Shown here piece by piece: positions 15,032-22,965 of a DNA stretch of 52,988 bases. How positions within the stretch are numbered: the stretch's first letter is position 1; the number at the start of each line of letters is the position of its first letter. Below the pieces are notes generated by a model. The model was not told the origin of the DNA, did not search any database, and was given only the letters and a program-made list of their open reading frames with translations. The position numbers and the translations under genes are program-made. Source of the stretch: JAYPUG01 sp038117265 (lineage in GTDB: Bacteria; Pseudomonadota; Alphaproteobacteria; UBA6615). Location of the stretch: positions 1-52,988 of the forward strand of contig JAYOFO010000009.1 of assembly GCA_038117265.1 (NCBI GenBank). Direction: 5' to 3'.

Positions 15032-17422
15032 ATGCTGTCCCAGAACCTCGAACAATCGCTGCACCGCGCCCTCGCGCTCGCCAACGAGCGGCACCACGAG
15101 TACGCCACGCTCGAGCATCTTCTGCTCGCGCTCACCGAGGACCAGGATGCGGTCGCGGTCTTGCGCGCCTGCGGGGTCGAGATCGACCATCTGCGGCGCG
15201 ACCTCGCCCAGTATATCGACGAGGAACTGTCGGCGCTGATCACCAGCCGGGTGGAGGAGGCCAAGCCGACCGCCGGCTTCCAGCGGGTCCTGCAGCGCGC
15301 GGCGATCCATGTGCAGTCGTCGGGCCGCGAAGAGGTGACCGGCGCCAACGTGCTGGTCGCGATCTTCTCCGAACGCGAGAGCCATGCCGTCTATTTCCTG
15401 CAGCAGCAGGAGATGACCCGTCTCGATGCGGTGAACTACATTTCCCACGGCATCGCCAAAGTGCCGGGCCGGGAGACGAGCCGGGCCGTGCGCGGCGCCG
15501 AGGAAGAGGCCGAGGACGGCGAGACCGTCGTCAAGAAGGGCCAGGAGGCGCTCGGCGCCTACTGCGTCGACCTGAACGAGAAGGCCGCGGCGGGCGACAT
15601 CGATCCGCTGATCGGACGCGAGCTCGAGGTCGAGCGCACCATCCAGATTCTCGCGCGGCGGACCAAGAACAACCCGCTCTATGTGGGCGATCCGGGTGTC
15701 GGCAAGACGGCCATCGCCGAGGGGCTCGCCAAGCGCATCGTCGAGGGCGAGGTGCCCGAGGTGCTGGCCGATGCGACGATCTTTGCGCTCGACATGGGCG
15801 CGCTGCTCGCCGGCACGCGCTATCGCGGCGACTTCGAGGAACGCCTCAAGGCGGTGATCACCGAGCTGGAGGAGACCCCCGGCGCGGTGCTGTTCATCGA
15901 CGAGATTCACACGGTGATCGGTGCGGGCGCGACCTCCGGCGGCGCGATGGACGCCTCGAACCTGCTCAAGCCGGCGCTGGCCAGCGGCAAGCTGCGCTGC
16001 ATCGGCTCGACCACCTACAAGGAATACCGCAACTATTTCGAGAAGGACCGCGCGCTGGTGCGCCGGTTCCAGAAGATCGATGTCTACGAGCCGTCGGTCG
16101 AGGACACGGTGAAGATTCTCAAAGGCCTCAAGCCCTATTACGAGAAGCATCATGGCATCCGCTACACCGACCAGGCGATCCGCACCGCGGTGGAGCTCTC
16201 GTCGCGCTACATCAACGACCGCAAGCTGCCCGACAGCGCCATCGACGTGATCGACGAGACGGGCGCCGCCCAGTCGCTGGTCTCGCCCTCGAAGCGCAAG
16301 AAGACCGTCGGCGTGAAGGACATCGAGGCCGTGGTCGCCAAGATCGCGCGCATCCCCCCGAAATCGGTCAGCCGCGACGACAAGACCGCGCTGGAGAATC
16401 TCGAGCGCGACCTGAAGACCATGGTCTTCGGCCAGGACCAGGCGATCACCGCGCTGTCGAGCGCGATCAAGCTGGCGCGCGCGGGCCTGCGCGAGCCCGA
16501 GAAGCCCATCGGCGCCTACCTGTTCTCGGGCCCCACCGGCGTCGGCAAGACCGAGGCGGCTCGCCAGCTGGCCCGGTCGCTGGGCGTCGAACTCACGCGG
16601 TTCGACATGTCGGAATACATGGAGCGCCACTCGGTCTCGCGCCTGATCGGCGCGCCGCCGGGCTATGTCGGTTTCGACCAGGGCGGGCTGCTGACCGACG
16701 CGATCGACCAGCATCCGCACCAGGTGCTGCTGCTCGACGAGATCGAGAAGGCCCATCCCGACCTGTTCAACATCCTGCTGCAGGTGATGGATTACGGGAA
16801 GCTGACCGACCACAACGGCAAGACCGTCGACTTCCGCAATGTCATCCTGATCATGACCACGAATGCGGGCGCGGCCGACCTGGCCAAGCCGGCGATCGGC
16901 TTCGGCTCGGGGATCCGCGAGGGCGACGACGAGGAAGCGATCAACCGGATGTTCACGCCGGAGTTCCGCAACCGGCTCGACGCGGTGATCCCGTTCAAGA
17001 ACCTGTCGCCCGAGGTCATGGGCCGCGTGGTCGACAAGTTCGTTATGCAGCTCGAGGCCCAGCTCGGCGATCGCGACGTGACCATCGCGCTCGACGACGA
17101 GGCGCGCGAATGGCTGTCGAAGAAGGGCTACGACCCGCAATTCGGCGCCCGCCCGCTGTCCCGGGTGATCCAGGAACACCTGAAGAAGCCGCTCGCCGAG
17201 GAGTTGCTTTTCGGCAAGCTGACCAAGGGCGGCATGGTCAGTGTCTCGGTGGCCGACGACGCGCTCGCCTTCTCCTACGAGGAGGACAAGCCGTCCTCGA
17301 AGGCCACCGACGGCCCCGACGGCAAGGGTGGCGGGTCTGCGAAACCGCGCGGTCGGAAGCCGAACAAGGACGATTCCGACTGCCCCGCCGGCGACAAGGA
17401 GCCCGCGCTCGTCGAGAAGTAG
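15032..17422 (+). CDS. clpA: ClpA, AAA+ unfoldase of the ClpAP protease
   Basis: A 796-residue Hsp100 ATPase. The N-domain (about 1-145, 'MLSQNLEQSLHRALALANER') docks ClpS. The first AAA+ module has Walker A GDPGVGKT at 219-226 and Walker B 'VLFIDEIHTVIGAG'. The second has GPTGVGKTE at 500-508, 'LLLDEIEKAHPDLFNILLQ' and a C-terminal small domain with 'YDPQFGARPLSRVIQ'. There is no ClpB-type middle coiled coil, which confirms ClpA. The C-terminal 45 residues are a polar Gly/Lys/Asp-rich tail. It unfolds substrates and feeds them to ClpP; clpP is not in this window. An intrinsic terminator follows. Confidence 0.96.
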   Translation: MLSQNLEQSLHRALALANERHHEYATLEHLLLALTEDQDAVAVLRACGVEIDHLRRDLAQYIDEELSALITSRVEEAKPTAGFQRVLQRAAIHVQSSGREEVTGANVLVAIFSERESHAVYFLQQQEMTRLDAVNYISHGIAKVPGRETSRAVRGAEEEAEDGETVVKKGQEALGAYCVDLNEKAAAGDIDPLIGRELEVERTIQILARRTKNNPLYVGDPGVGKTAIAEGLAKRIVEGEVPEVLADATIFALDMGALLAGTRYRGDFEERLKAVITELEETPGAVLFIDEIHTVIGAGATSGGAMDASNLLKPALASGKLRCIGSTTYKEYRNYFEKDRALVRRFQKIDVYEPSVEDTVKILKGLKPYYEKHHGIRYTDQAIRTAVELSSRYINDRKLPDSAIDVIDETGAAQSLVSPSKRKKTVGVKDIEAVVAKIARIPPKSVSRDDKTALENLERDLKTMVFGQDQAITALSSAIKLARAGLREPEKPIGAYLFSGPTGVGKTEAARQLARSLGVELTRFDMSEYMERHSVSRLIGAPPGYVGFDQGGLLTDAIDQHPHQVLLLDEIEKAHPDLFNILLQVMDYGKLTDHNGKTVDFRNVILIMTTNAGAADLAKPAIGFGSGIREGDDEEAINRMFTPEFRNRLDAVIPFKNLSPEVMGRVVDKFVMQLEAQLGDRDVTIALDDEAREWLSKKGYDPQFGARPLSRVIQEHLKKPLAEELLFGKLTKGGMVSVSVADDALAFSYEEDKPSSKATDGPDGKGGGSAKPRGRKPNKDDSDCPAGDKEPALVEK

Positions 17423-17460
17423 ACGCCTCCCGCGTACCGACGGGGTGGACATGTGAAAGC

Positions 17461-17492
17461 GGGGCGGCCGGCCGGCCGCCCCGTTCTCTTTT
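17461..17492 (+). terminator. intrinsic terminator after clpA, possibly bidirectional
   Basis: GGGGCGGCC (17461-17469), GGCC loop, and GGCCGCCCC (17474-17482) form a 9-bp GC stem followed by GTTCTCTTTT. It lies between the convergent clpA and TRAP binding-protein genes, so it may stop both transcripts. The T-tract is better on the plus strand. Confidence 0.8.
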
Positions 17493-17510
17493 GCGGCATG
17501 GCGGTGCCGA

Positions 17511-18581
17511 TTACTTGATGACGTACTCATAGGCCGGCTTCGCGCCGTTCTGCTTGGCGAGTTCCATGAGGCGCTTGAACGTCACCTTTCCGGGATAGCC
17601 CTGGGCCTCGTATTCCGCGGCCTTCTCTTGGACCCACGGCTCGATCGCCCGGGCCATCCGGCCGCGTTCCTCGTTGCCCAGGTCGCGCACGGTCACGCCC
17701 TGCTTGCGCAGATTGTCGAGCGCGGAACTGAACTTCGCCACGCCCTCGTCCTCGACCGCTGTGGCGTAGACGCTGACCTCCTCCATGATGATCTTCTTGA
17801 TCTCGTCGGGAGTCTTCGCCCAGGTGTCGTTGTTGACCGTCAGCGGATAGATCAGGGTCGAGCCCCAGCCCATGGTCGTGTAGTACTTCGCGACCTCGCC
17901 GAACTTGAAGCCGAAATACGGTGCCGGGAAGATGATGATCCCGTTGTACACGCCCGACTGCAGCGCGTTGTACGCCTCGTTCAGGTTGGTCTGGACCTTT
18001 GCGGCACCGGCATAGTCGAGCCAGGGGAGGTTCGGACCGGCCGCGCCGATCTTCACGCCCTTGAGCTCTTCCATCTTGGTCCACGGGAACTTGGTGCCCA
18101 GGCCGTAATCGTCGAACGCGCCGCCGCCCAGATAGGTCTGGTTGTACTGCTGGAAGATCGTGTGGAAGTAGTCGAACTCCTTGTGGATCTGACGCGTGGT
18201 CGGACCCATGATCTTGGGATCGCCCGAGATGAACGGATTGAAGTAGTTCAGATTGTGGACGAACAGCTTGGTCGGCTCGAACGCCGACGTCATCGACCCG
18301 AAGTCGACGATGCCCTTCTGGGTCGATTCCAGGACCTCGAAGAGGTTGGCGATCGTGCCGCCGTAACCCTCGATGAAGCGGACCGTGTGATTCGTCTCGG
18401 CTGCCACGCGCTTCGTGACGTTGGGCACGAAGGTCTTGTTCAGCTGGTTCACCGTCGAAAGCGGTGCGGCCGGATGACCGGCAGCGATTCGGAAGGTGAA
18501 GCTATCGGCGCGCGCCGGCATCGCGGCGACAAGGCCCACCGCGAGGCAGGCACCAAGCTTCCAAATTGTCTTCGAGAACAT
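17511..18581 (-). CDS. TRAP transporter substrate-binding protein (DctP family), orphan
   Basis: A 356-residue periplasmic solute-binding protein. The Sec signal peptide is residues 1-25 ('KLGACLAVGLVAAMPARA', cleavage before Asp26). The mature protein has the DctP pattern: 'FRIAAGHPAAPLSTVNQL', 'EGYGGTIANLFEVLESTQKGIVDFG', 'ELKGVKIGAAGPNLPWLDYAGA' and 'LNEAYNALQSGVYNGIIIFPAPY'. The usual ligand-carboxylate Arg region ('LKGVKIR') is changed to 'KGVKIGAAG', so the ligand may not be a simple C4-dicarboxylate. No dctQ or dctM is beside it, so it must share a membrane unit encoded elsewhere or work as a sensor. A GGGGGAGAG ribosome site precedes the start. It is divergent from the cupin pair. Confidence 0.85.
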   Translation of the reverse strand: MFSKTIWKLGACLAVGLVAAMPARADSFTFRIAAGHPAAPLSTVNQLNKTFVPNVTKRVAAETNHTVRFIEGYGGTIANLFEVLESTQKGIVDFGSMTSAFEPTKLFVHNLNYFNPFISGDPKIMGPTTRQIHKEFDYFHTIFQQYNQTYLGGGAFDDYGLGTKFPWTKMEELKGVKIGAAGPNLPWLDYAGAAKVQTNLNEAYNALQSGVYNGIIIFPAPYFGFKFGEVAKYYTTMGWGSTLIYPLTVNNDTWAKTPDEIKKIIMEEVSVYATAVEDEGVAKFSSALDNLRKQGVTVRDLGNEERGRMARAIEPWVQEKAAEYEAQGYPGKVTFKRLMELAKQNGAKPAYEYVIK

Positions 18582-18982
18582 GCTCTCCCCCTTTTCGCGT
18601 TTATCGGTTCACGTACTTGGCGGAGCCTCGCATTGGCTTCGTTCGAAATGCTGCCCGATGACGGTGCGAGGCGAACAGGTAACGAAAAAGGCAAAGGAAA
18701 CATCCGATAGTAGGCGCCACTTCGCAGCACGCGCAACAAATCGCACGCCTGGAGCCGTTCATCATGGTTGCGGTTCGACACGCACGCGCGGTTCGACACG
18801 CACGCGCGGTTCGGCTTCCGTGTGCCCAGCCAGCAACGCGATTCGGAAGCATCTGAATCCAAAAGGAAAAATGGTCTCCATTGTGGTTGGGCTCGTTCTC
18901 CGGTGACACCGTTTCGTTGGTCACGCAAGATGTCGGGGTGCCGGCGATCGACCACCGCCGGCCATGAAATCGGGAGGAATGG
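18582..18982. other. 401-bp divergent intergenic region (TRAP binding protein / cupins)
   Basis: No gene is supported here. The region is less GC-rich than its surroundings in parts (18640-18750 and 18830-18890). It holds a 2.4-copy tandem repeat (18771-18814) and a spaced GTGAC...GTCAC dyad (18903-18907 and 18920-18924). A strong ribosome site GGGAGGA is present just before the cupin start at 18983. It presumably carries divergent promoters for both flanking genes. Confidence 0.6.
18771..18814. repeat. 18-bp tandem repeat, 2.4 copies
   Basis: The unit CGGTTCGACACGCACGCG occurs perfectly at 18771-18788 and 18789-18806, then CGGTTCGG starts a third copy. It is non-coding. The perfect identity suggests recent duplication or slippage, or paired protein-binding sites in the intergenic region. 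Confidence 0.8.
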
Positions 18983-19516
18983 ATGACGAAGCTCGAGATT
19001 TCCACGCAGCAGATGGAACGCGAACGCGTCGCGCGTTTCGCCGGGATGGCACCGAACGAGACGATGTTCGTCGACACGCGCCTGCCCGCCCACGCGCGTG
19101 ACATGTACAGCGTGATCGGACCGGGCGTGTCGGAGGATGCGGCCACCGATCCCGGGATCACCGGCCCGCACGGCTTCAACATCGCCTATGTCGGCGCGGA
19201 GCCCGGTTGCGGTGCGGCCCTTCACGATCACGTCACGGTCGAGGTGTTCATCCCCTTCAGCGGCCGCTGGACGATCTATTGGGGCGACGCGGGCGAGAAC
19301 GAAGTCGAGCTCAGCCCGCTCGACTGCATCTCCGTGCCGCCGGGCGTGATGCGCGGGTTCCGCAACGCCGGCGACGAATACGCGCATCTGGTCGCCGTCG
19401 TCGGTGGCGACGACAACGGCAAGGTGTCGTGGGCGAGTTCGGTCCTGGCCAAGGCGGAGAAGACGGGGCTTCGGCTCGATGCTGACGGAAACCTGATCGT
19501 CGAACCCGCCGAATGA
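18983..19516 (+). CDS. cupin-domain protein, paralog 1
   Basis: A 177-residue single-domain cupin. Motif 1 is canonical, G(X)5HXH(X)3E(X)6G, with H81, H83 and E87 as metal ligands ('LHDHVTVEVF'). Motif 2 ('VPPGVMRGFRN') has Arg124 where the fourth ligand His is expected. The N-terminus is helical ('QQMERERVARFAG') and shared with the next gene. It has no signal peptide and is probably cytoplasmic. Cupins of this size include dioxygenases, isomerases and sugar- or ligand-binding regulators; the substrate cannot be assigned. It is followed after 71 bp by a paralog, and both are divergent from an orphan TRAP binding protein that might import their substrate. Confidence 0.82.
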   Translation: MTKLEISTQQMERERVARFAGMAPNETMFVDTRLPAHARDMYSVIGPGVSEDAATDPGITGPHGFNIAYVGAEPGCGAALHDHVTVEVFIPFSGRWTIYWGDAGENEVELSPLDCISVPPGVMRGFRNAGDEYAHLVAVVGGDDNGKVSWASSVLAKAEKTGLRLDADGNLIVEPAE

Positions 19517-19529
19517 TGGAGGGCGACAT

Positions 19530-19554
19530 GCGGTTTCACGTGCGGTGAAGCCGC
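19530..19554 (+). other. intercistronic hairpin between the cupin genes
   Basis: GCGGTTTCAC (19530-19539) pairs with GTGAAGCCGC (19545-19554) around GTGCG, a 10-bp stem with one T-G pair. No T-run follows, so it is more likely an mRNA-stability or processing element than a terminator. It sits 33 bp before the second cupin start. Confidence 0.45.
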
Positions 19555-19587
19555 AGACGCGGCAATTCTCCGAACAGGGAGGCAACG

Positions 19588-20112
19588 ATGGCCGAAACGG
19601 AATGGGACGTCGAACGCATGGAGCGCGAGCGCGTCGCGCGTTTTCATGAACTGAAGACCGATCCGCGATTTTTCCTGGATTCGACTCTGCCGGGCCACGA
19701 GCGGCTCAACTACAACGTGATCGGGACGGGCGTGGCCGAGAACCCGGCCGCCGAACCCGCCATCGCGTTTGCCGAAGATTTCAACCTGACCTACATGAAG
19801 GCGGCACCGGGCAAGGGGCCGTCGTTGCATTCTCACGACCATGTCGAGGTCTTCATCGCGCTGACCGGCCGCTGGAGCGTGACCTGGGGAGCCACGGGCG
19901 AGCACGAGATATTTCTCGAACCGTTCGACGTGATCTCGGTGCCGATCGGCGAGATGCGGGCGATCCGAAATGTCAGCGACAGCGACGCGTGGCATCTGAC
20001 GATACTCGGCGGGACGAGGCCGAGCCGGGTCGTGTGGCACGACGACGTCGTGCGCCGTGCCCGTGACGCCGGTTTCGTCCTCGATTCCGACGGGAACATC
20101 AGGGAAATCTGA
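19588..20112 (+). CDS. cupin-domain protein, paralog 2
   Basis: A 174-residue cupin that aligns end to end with the preceding gene, including 'MERERVARF' and 'NVIGTGV' (versus 'SVIGPGV'). Motif 1 ligands H81, H83 and E87 are at identical residue numbers ('LHSHDHVEVF'). Motif 2 again carries Arg124 in place of His ('VPIGEMRAIRN'). So the His-to-Arg change predates the duplication or is selected in both copies. Divergence between the paralogs is substantial outside the motifs, which argues for a heteromer or for two related substrates rather than a recent redundant copy. A GGGAGG ribosome site lies upstream. The function is unknown. Confidence 0.82.
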   Translation: MAETEWDVERMERERVARFHELKTDPRFFLDSTLPGHERLNYNVIGTGVAENPAAEPAIAFAEDFNLTYMKAAPGKGPSLHSHDHVEVFIALTGRWSVTWGATGEHEIFLEPFDVISVPIGEMRAIRNVSDSDAWHLTILGGTRPSRVVWHDDVVRRARDAGFVLDSDGNIREI

Positions 20113-20163
20113 TTTTTCGCGGAGGGTTCCGGGGCGCGGCGCGGTCGCCAAGGCGCTTGCCGC

Positions 20164-21324
20164 TCAATCCTCCTGCCGGTAGGGCAGGTGCTCGGCGTAG
20201 CTCGCCATCTCCCATTCCACCTCGCGTTCCTCCTCGCGGCAGAAGCGCGCGACGGCGTCGCGGAAGCTCTCGTTCGGGATGTAATGGCCCGACCATGTCT
20301 GCACCGGCTCGTAGCCGCGCTGGATCTTGTGCGGGCCCTGGGTGCCGGCCTCGACCGTGGCCAGCCCGTTGTCGATGGCGAACTCGATCGCCTGGTAGTA
20401 GCAGGCCTCGAAGTGCAGGAAGCGGAAGTCGCCCAGGCTGCCCCAGTTGCGGCCATAGAGGGCGCTCGATCCGCGCAGGTTGAGCGCGCCGGCGACGGGG
20501 CGGTCGTCCATGAACGCCATCACCAGGACGATGCGGTCGCCGAGCCGATCCTGGGCTGCCTCGAAGAACTCCCGCGTCAGGTAGGGGTAGCCCCACTTGC
20601 GGTCGTAGGTGTCGACATAGAAGCGGTAGAACGCATCCCAGTGCGCGGGCGTGATGTCGTTGCCGACGAGCGGGCGGGCGGCGATGCCCTGATCGGCGAC
20701 CTGGCGGCGTTCCTTGCGGATCATCTTGCGCTTGCGGCTGGTCAGCGCGCCGAGGAAATCGTCGAAATTCGCATAGCCGCGGTTGTGCCAGTGGAACTGG
20801 CGCCCGACCCGCTGGATCCAGCCGGCGATGCCCATCACCTCGTAGTCGCGCTCGGTGCAGAAGGTCACGTGCACCGACGACAGGTCGAGCTTCTTGCACA
20901 CCGTCTCCAGCGCGCGCAGCAGGGTCAGCTTCGCATCGTCGGCACTCGGCCCAGTGCCGGTCAGCAGCCGCGGACCGCCGACGGGCGAGAAGGGGGCCGC
21001 CACCTGCATCTTGGGATAGTAGCGCCCGCCCGCGCGCTCCCAGGCATGCGCCCAGCCGTGATCGAACACGTACTCGCCCTGGGAATGGCTCTTCAGGTAA
21101 AGCGGGGCGGCGGCGATGACGGTGCCGTTCGCCTCCTCGACCACCAGATGGTGGGGCAGCCACCCGGCCTCGTTCGAGGCGCAGCCGGTCTCCTCCAGCG
21201 CAAACAGGAAGGCGTGGCTGACGAACGGGTTGTCGCCGCCGGCCAGCGAATCCCAAGTCTCCGCAGGAATGTTCGCGATGTTTTCGACGACGCGCGCGGA
21301 AAGTGCTGTTTCACCGTCGGGCAT
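20164..21324 (-). CDS. FemAB/GNAT-like acyltransferase (DUF482, peptidogalycan-type)
   Basis: A 386-residue protein of the DUF482/'peptidogalycan biosynthesis' family, predicted to have the double GNAT fold of FemAB-type amino-acid transferases. Recognisable stretches are 'NPFVSHAFLFALEETGCA', 'GWLPHHLVVEE', 'VFDHGWAHAWERAGGRYYPK', 'QFHWHNRGYANFDDFL', 'SRKRKMIRKERRQV', 'YDRKWGYPYLT' and 'EAGTQGPHKIQRGYEPV'. The Lys/Arg-rich 'RKRKMIRKER' is typical of the family. The biochemical activity is not proven. It starts 9 bp after the cation diffusion facilitator stop, so it is the third gene of a ridA-CDF-acyltransferase operon. Confidence 0.85.
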   Translation of the reverse strand: MPDGETALSARVVENIANIPAETWDSLAGGDNPFVSHAFLFALEETGCASNEAGWLPHHLVVEEANGTVIAAAPLYLKSHSQGEYVFDHGWAHAWERAGGRYYPKMQVAAPFSPVGGPRLLTGTGPSADDAKLTLLRALETVCKKLDLSSVHVTFCTERDYEVMGIAGWIQRVGRQFHWHNRGYANFDDFLGALTSRKRKMIRKERRQVADQGIAARPLVGNDITPAHWDAFYRFYVDTYDRKWGYPYLTREFFEAAQDRLGDRIVLVMAFMDDRPVAGALNLRGSSALYGRNWGSLGDFRFLHFEACYYQAIEFAIDNGLATVEAGTQGPHKIQRGYEPVQTWSGHYIPNESFRDAVARFCREEEREVEWEMASYAEHLPYRQED

Positions 21325-21333
21325 GGCGGCAGT

Positions 21334-22266
21334 CTAATCCTCCCCCTGGGCCGCACCAAGCGGCGCGTCGGCACGTCCCGGGAACTCGAACTCCAGCGTC
21401 GAGTGGCCGATTCCATAGTCCTCGGCGAGGCGTGCCTTGAGCGCGGCCTTGATGGTTTCCATGCGCGGCATGTCGCCCGGGTCGATCACCACATGCGCCT
21501 CGAGCGAGACCCGGTGTTCGTCGATGTGCCAGATGTGGACGTGATAGATGTCCTGCACGCCGTCGATGGCCTGCAGGCCGCCCGTGACCTCCTCGATGTC
21601 GATCGAGCGGGGCACGCCCTGCATCAGGATGTGCACGGCCCTGGGGATCTCGATCGTGGCGTGGACGAGGATGTAGCCGGCGATCGCCAGGGTGACCACG
21701 GCGTCGATATAGAGCCAGCCATGGGTGAGGATCACGATGCCGCCGACGATGACGCCGAGGGAAGCTAGCGCATCGGAGAAATTGTGGACCATCATCGCCC
21801 GGACGTTGATCGATCCGCGTGCCATCGACCAGGTCAGCAATACCGTGGCGACGTCGACCGCGAGCGCGATGCTCGCGAGGATCACCACGGTCCAGCCCTC
21901 GACCGGCTGCGGGTCGATCAGCCGGTCGATCGCCTCGAAGATCAGGAACAGCCCGATGAAGATCAGCCAGGCCAGGTTGAACACCGCGCCGACCATCTCA
22001 GCGCGGCCATGACCGTAGGTGTGGTTGGCGTCGGCGGGCTGGCGGGCGATCCGCCGGGCGATGAGCGCGATGGCGATAGCCCCGGCATCCGACAGGTTGT
22101 GGATCGCGTCCGCGATCAGCGCCAGCGAGCCCGAGAACACGCCGCCGACGATCTGGGCGACCGTCAGCAGCACGTTTACGGCGATGGCGAAGGCGAGCCG
22201 GCGGTCGCCGCCCTCGGTATCGGGGGGCAGGGGGCCGTGATGGTGGTGCCGGTGAAGCGCGCTCAC
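21334..22266 (-). CDS. cation diffusion facilitator (zinc/cobalt/iron efflux) family transporter
   Basis: A 310-residue CDF transporter that exports divalent metal in exchange for protons. It has six predicted membrane segments. The metal-site residues are in helix II ('DAIHNLSDAG', His/Asp) and helix V ('MVHNFSDALASL', His/Asp), and a C-terminal cytoplasmic regulatory domain includes 'VHIWHIDEHRVSLEAHVVI'. The His-rich N-terminus ('LHRHHHHG') can capture metal. The start is a GTG at 22266 whose GTGA overlaps the ridA stop; it gives the proper N-terminus just before the first helix. Helix II ligands of the H..D type suggest Zn2+ but do not exclude other metals. Confidence 0.9.
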   Translation of the reverse strand: MSALHRHHHHGPLPPDTEGGDRRLAFAIAVNVLLTVAQIVGGVFSGSLALIADAIHNLSDAGAIAIALIARRIARQPADANHTYGHGRAEMVGAVFNLAWLIFIGLFLIFEAIDRLIDPQPVEGWTVVILASIALAVDVATVLLTWSMARGSINVRAMMVHNFSDALASLGVIVGGIVILTHGWLYIDAVVTLAIAGYILVHATIEIPRAVHILMQGVPRSIDIEEVTGGLQAIDGVQDIYHVHIWHIDEHRVSLEAHVVIDPGDMPRMETIKAALKARLAEDYGIGHSTLEFEFPGRADAPLGAAQGED

Positions 22267-22730
22267 GCGACTTCGAAGATCGCCTCGACCTCGACTGCGA
22301 CGCCCAGCGGCAGCGAAGCCATGCCGACCGCGGCGCGGGCGTGGCGTCCGGCATCGCCGAACACCTCGACGAACAGGTCGGAGGCGCCGTTGACCACCTT
22401 GGGTTGATCGCCGAATTCGGGCGTGGCGGCGACGAAGCCGGTCAGCTTCACCACCCGGCGCACCCGGTCGAGATCGCCGTCCAGCGCGGCCTTTGCCTGG
22501 GCGATCAGGGCCAGCGCGCAGGTGCGGGCCGCGGCCGCGCCGTCCGCGACGCCGAAGGTGTCGCCGAGCCGGCCGATGAAACCCGGCTTGCCGTCGACGA
22601 TGGGAATCTGGCCCGAGACGAAGAGCAGGTCGCCCGCGCGCACGAAGGGCACGTAGTTGCCAGCCGGCACGTTGGCGGGGGGCAGTTCGATGCCGAGTTC
22701 GGCGAGGCGGGTGTCGATGGTACCGGCCAT
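22263..22730 (-). CDS. RidA-family (YjgF/YER057c/UK114) protein
   Basis: A 155-residue protein of the Rid superfamily. Typical segments are 'YVPFVRAGDLLFVSGQIPIVDGK', 'AKAALDGDLDRVRRVVKLTGFVAATPEF' and 'ARAAVGMASLPLGVAVEVEAIFEV'. Archetypal RidA hydrolyses reactive enamine/imine intermediates from PLP enzymes using a conserved Arg. Here that position falls within 'HARAAVGMASLPLG', so the Arg appears retained. The larger size and N-terminus suggest one of the Rid1-7 subgroups rather than RidA proper. It is first gene of a three-gene operon and overlaps the CDF start. Confidence 0.88.
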   Translation of the reverse strand: MAGTIDTRLAELGIELPPANVPAGNYVPFVRAGDLLFVSGQIPIVDGKPGFIGRLGDTFGVADGAAAARTCALALIAQAKAALDGDLDRVRRVVKLTGFVAATPEFGDQPKVVNGASDLFVEVFGDAGRHARAAVGMASLPLGVAVEVEAIFEVA

Positions 22731-22837
22731 GGCGGCAATCTCCAGTCACGTTTCGATTTGGACGCGATGCGTATGATGCAGCCCCGAGCATACCGGGGCG
22801 TACACCGCGCGGGGCAGGAAATAGGCGCGATCCGCAC

Positions 22838-22876
22838 AAAAAAATCCGGGGTGCGCCTACCTTTGCACACCCCGGA
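22838..22876 (-). terminator. intrinsic terminator of nrdJ
   Basis: On the minus strand a 12-bp stem TCCGGGGTGTGC / GCGCACCCCGGA (one G-T pair; plus coordinates 22865-22876 and 22845-22856) has an 8-nt loop and is followed by seven T residues (22844-22838). It lies 90 bp beyond the nrdJ stop. Confidence 0.9.
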
Positions 22877-22965
22877 GGTCAGGGAGGAGAGTGTAACCCG
22901 GTGCCAAGCGGACTGGCACGGGGTCGGCTATTCGAGCCATCGGGGTCCGACCCGGCCCGAATCTC

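Noticed and set aside
14999..17530. An 843-codon frame antisense to clpA
   Set aside because: It is a shadow of clpA. The true strand has two intact AAA+ modules.
18771..18814. CRISPR array
   Set aside because: The copies are adjacent with no spacers between them and there are no cas genes, so this is a plain tandem repeat.
19533..19542. Half of a parS-like centromere site (GTTTCACGTG)
   Set aside because: Only the left ten bases match; the right half does not match the parS palindrome. The sequence is better explained as one arm of a local hairpin, and ParB genes are absent here.
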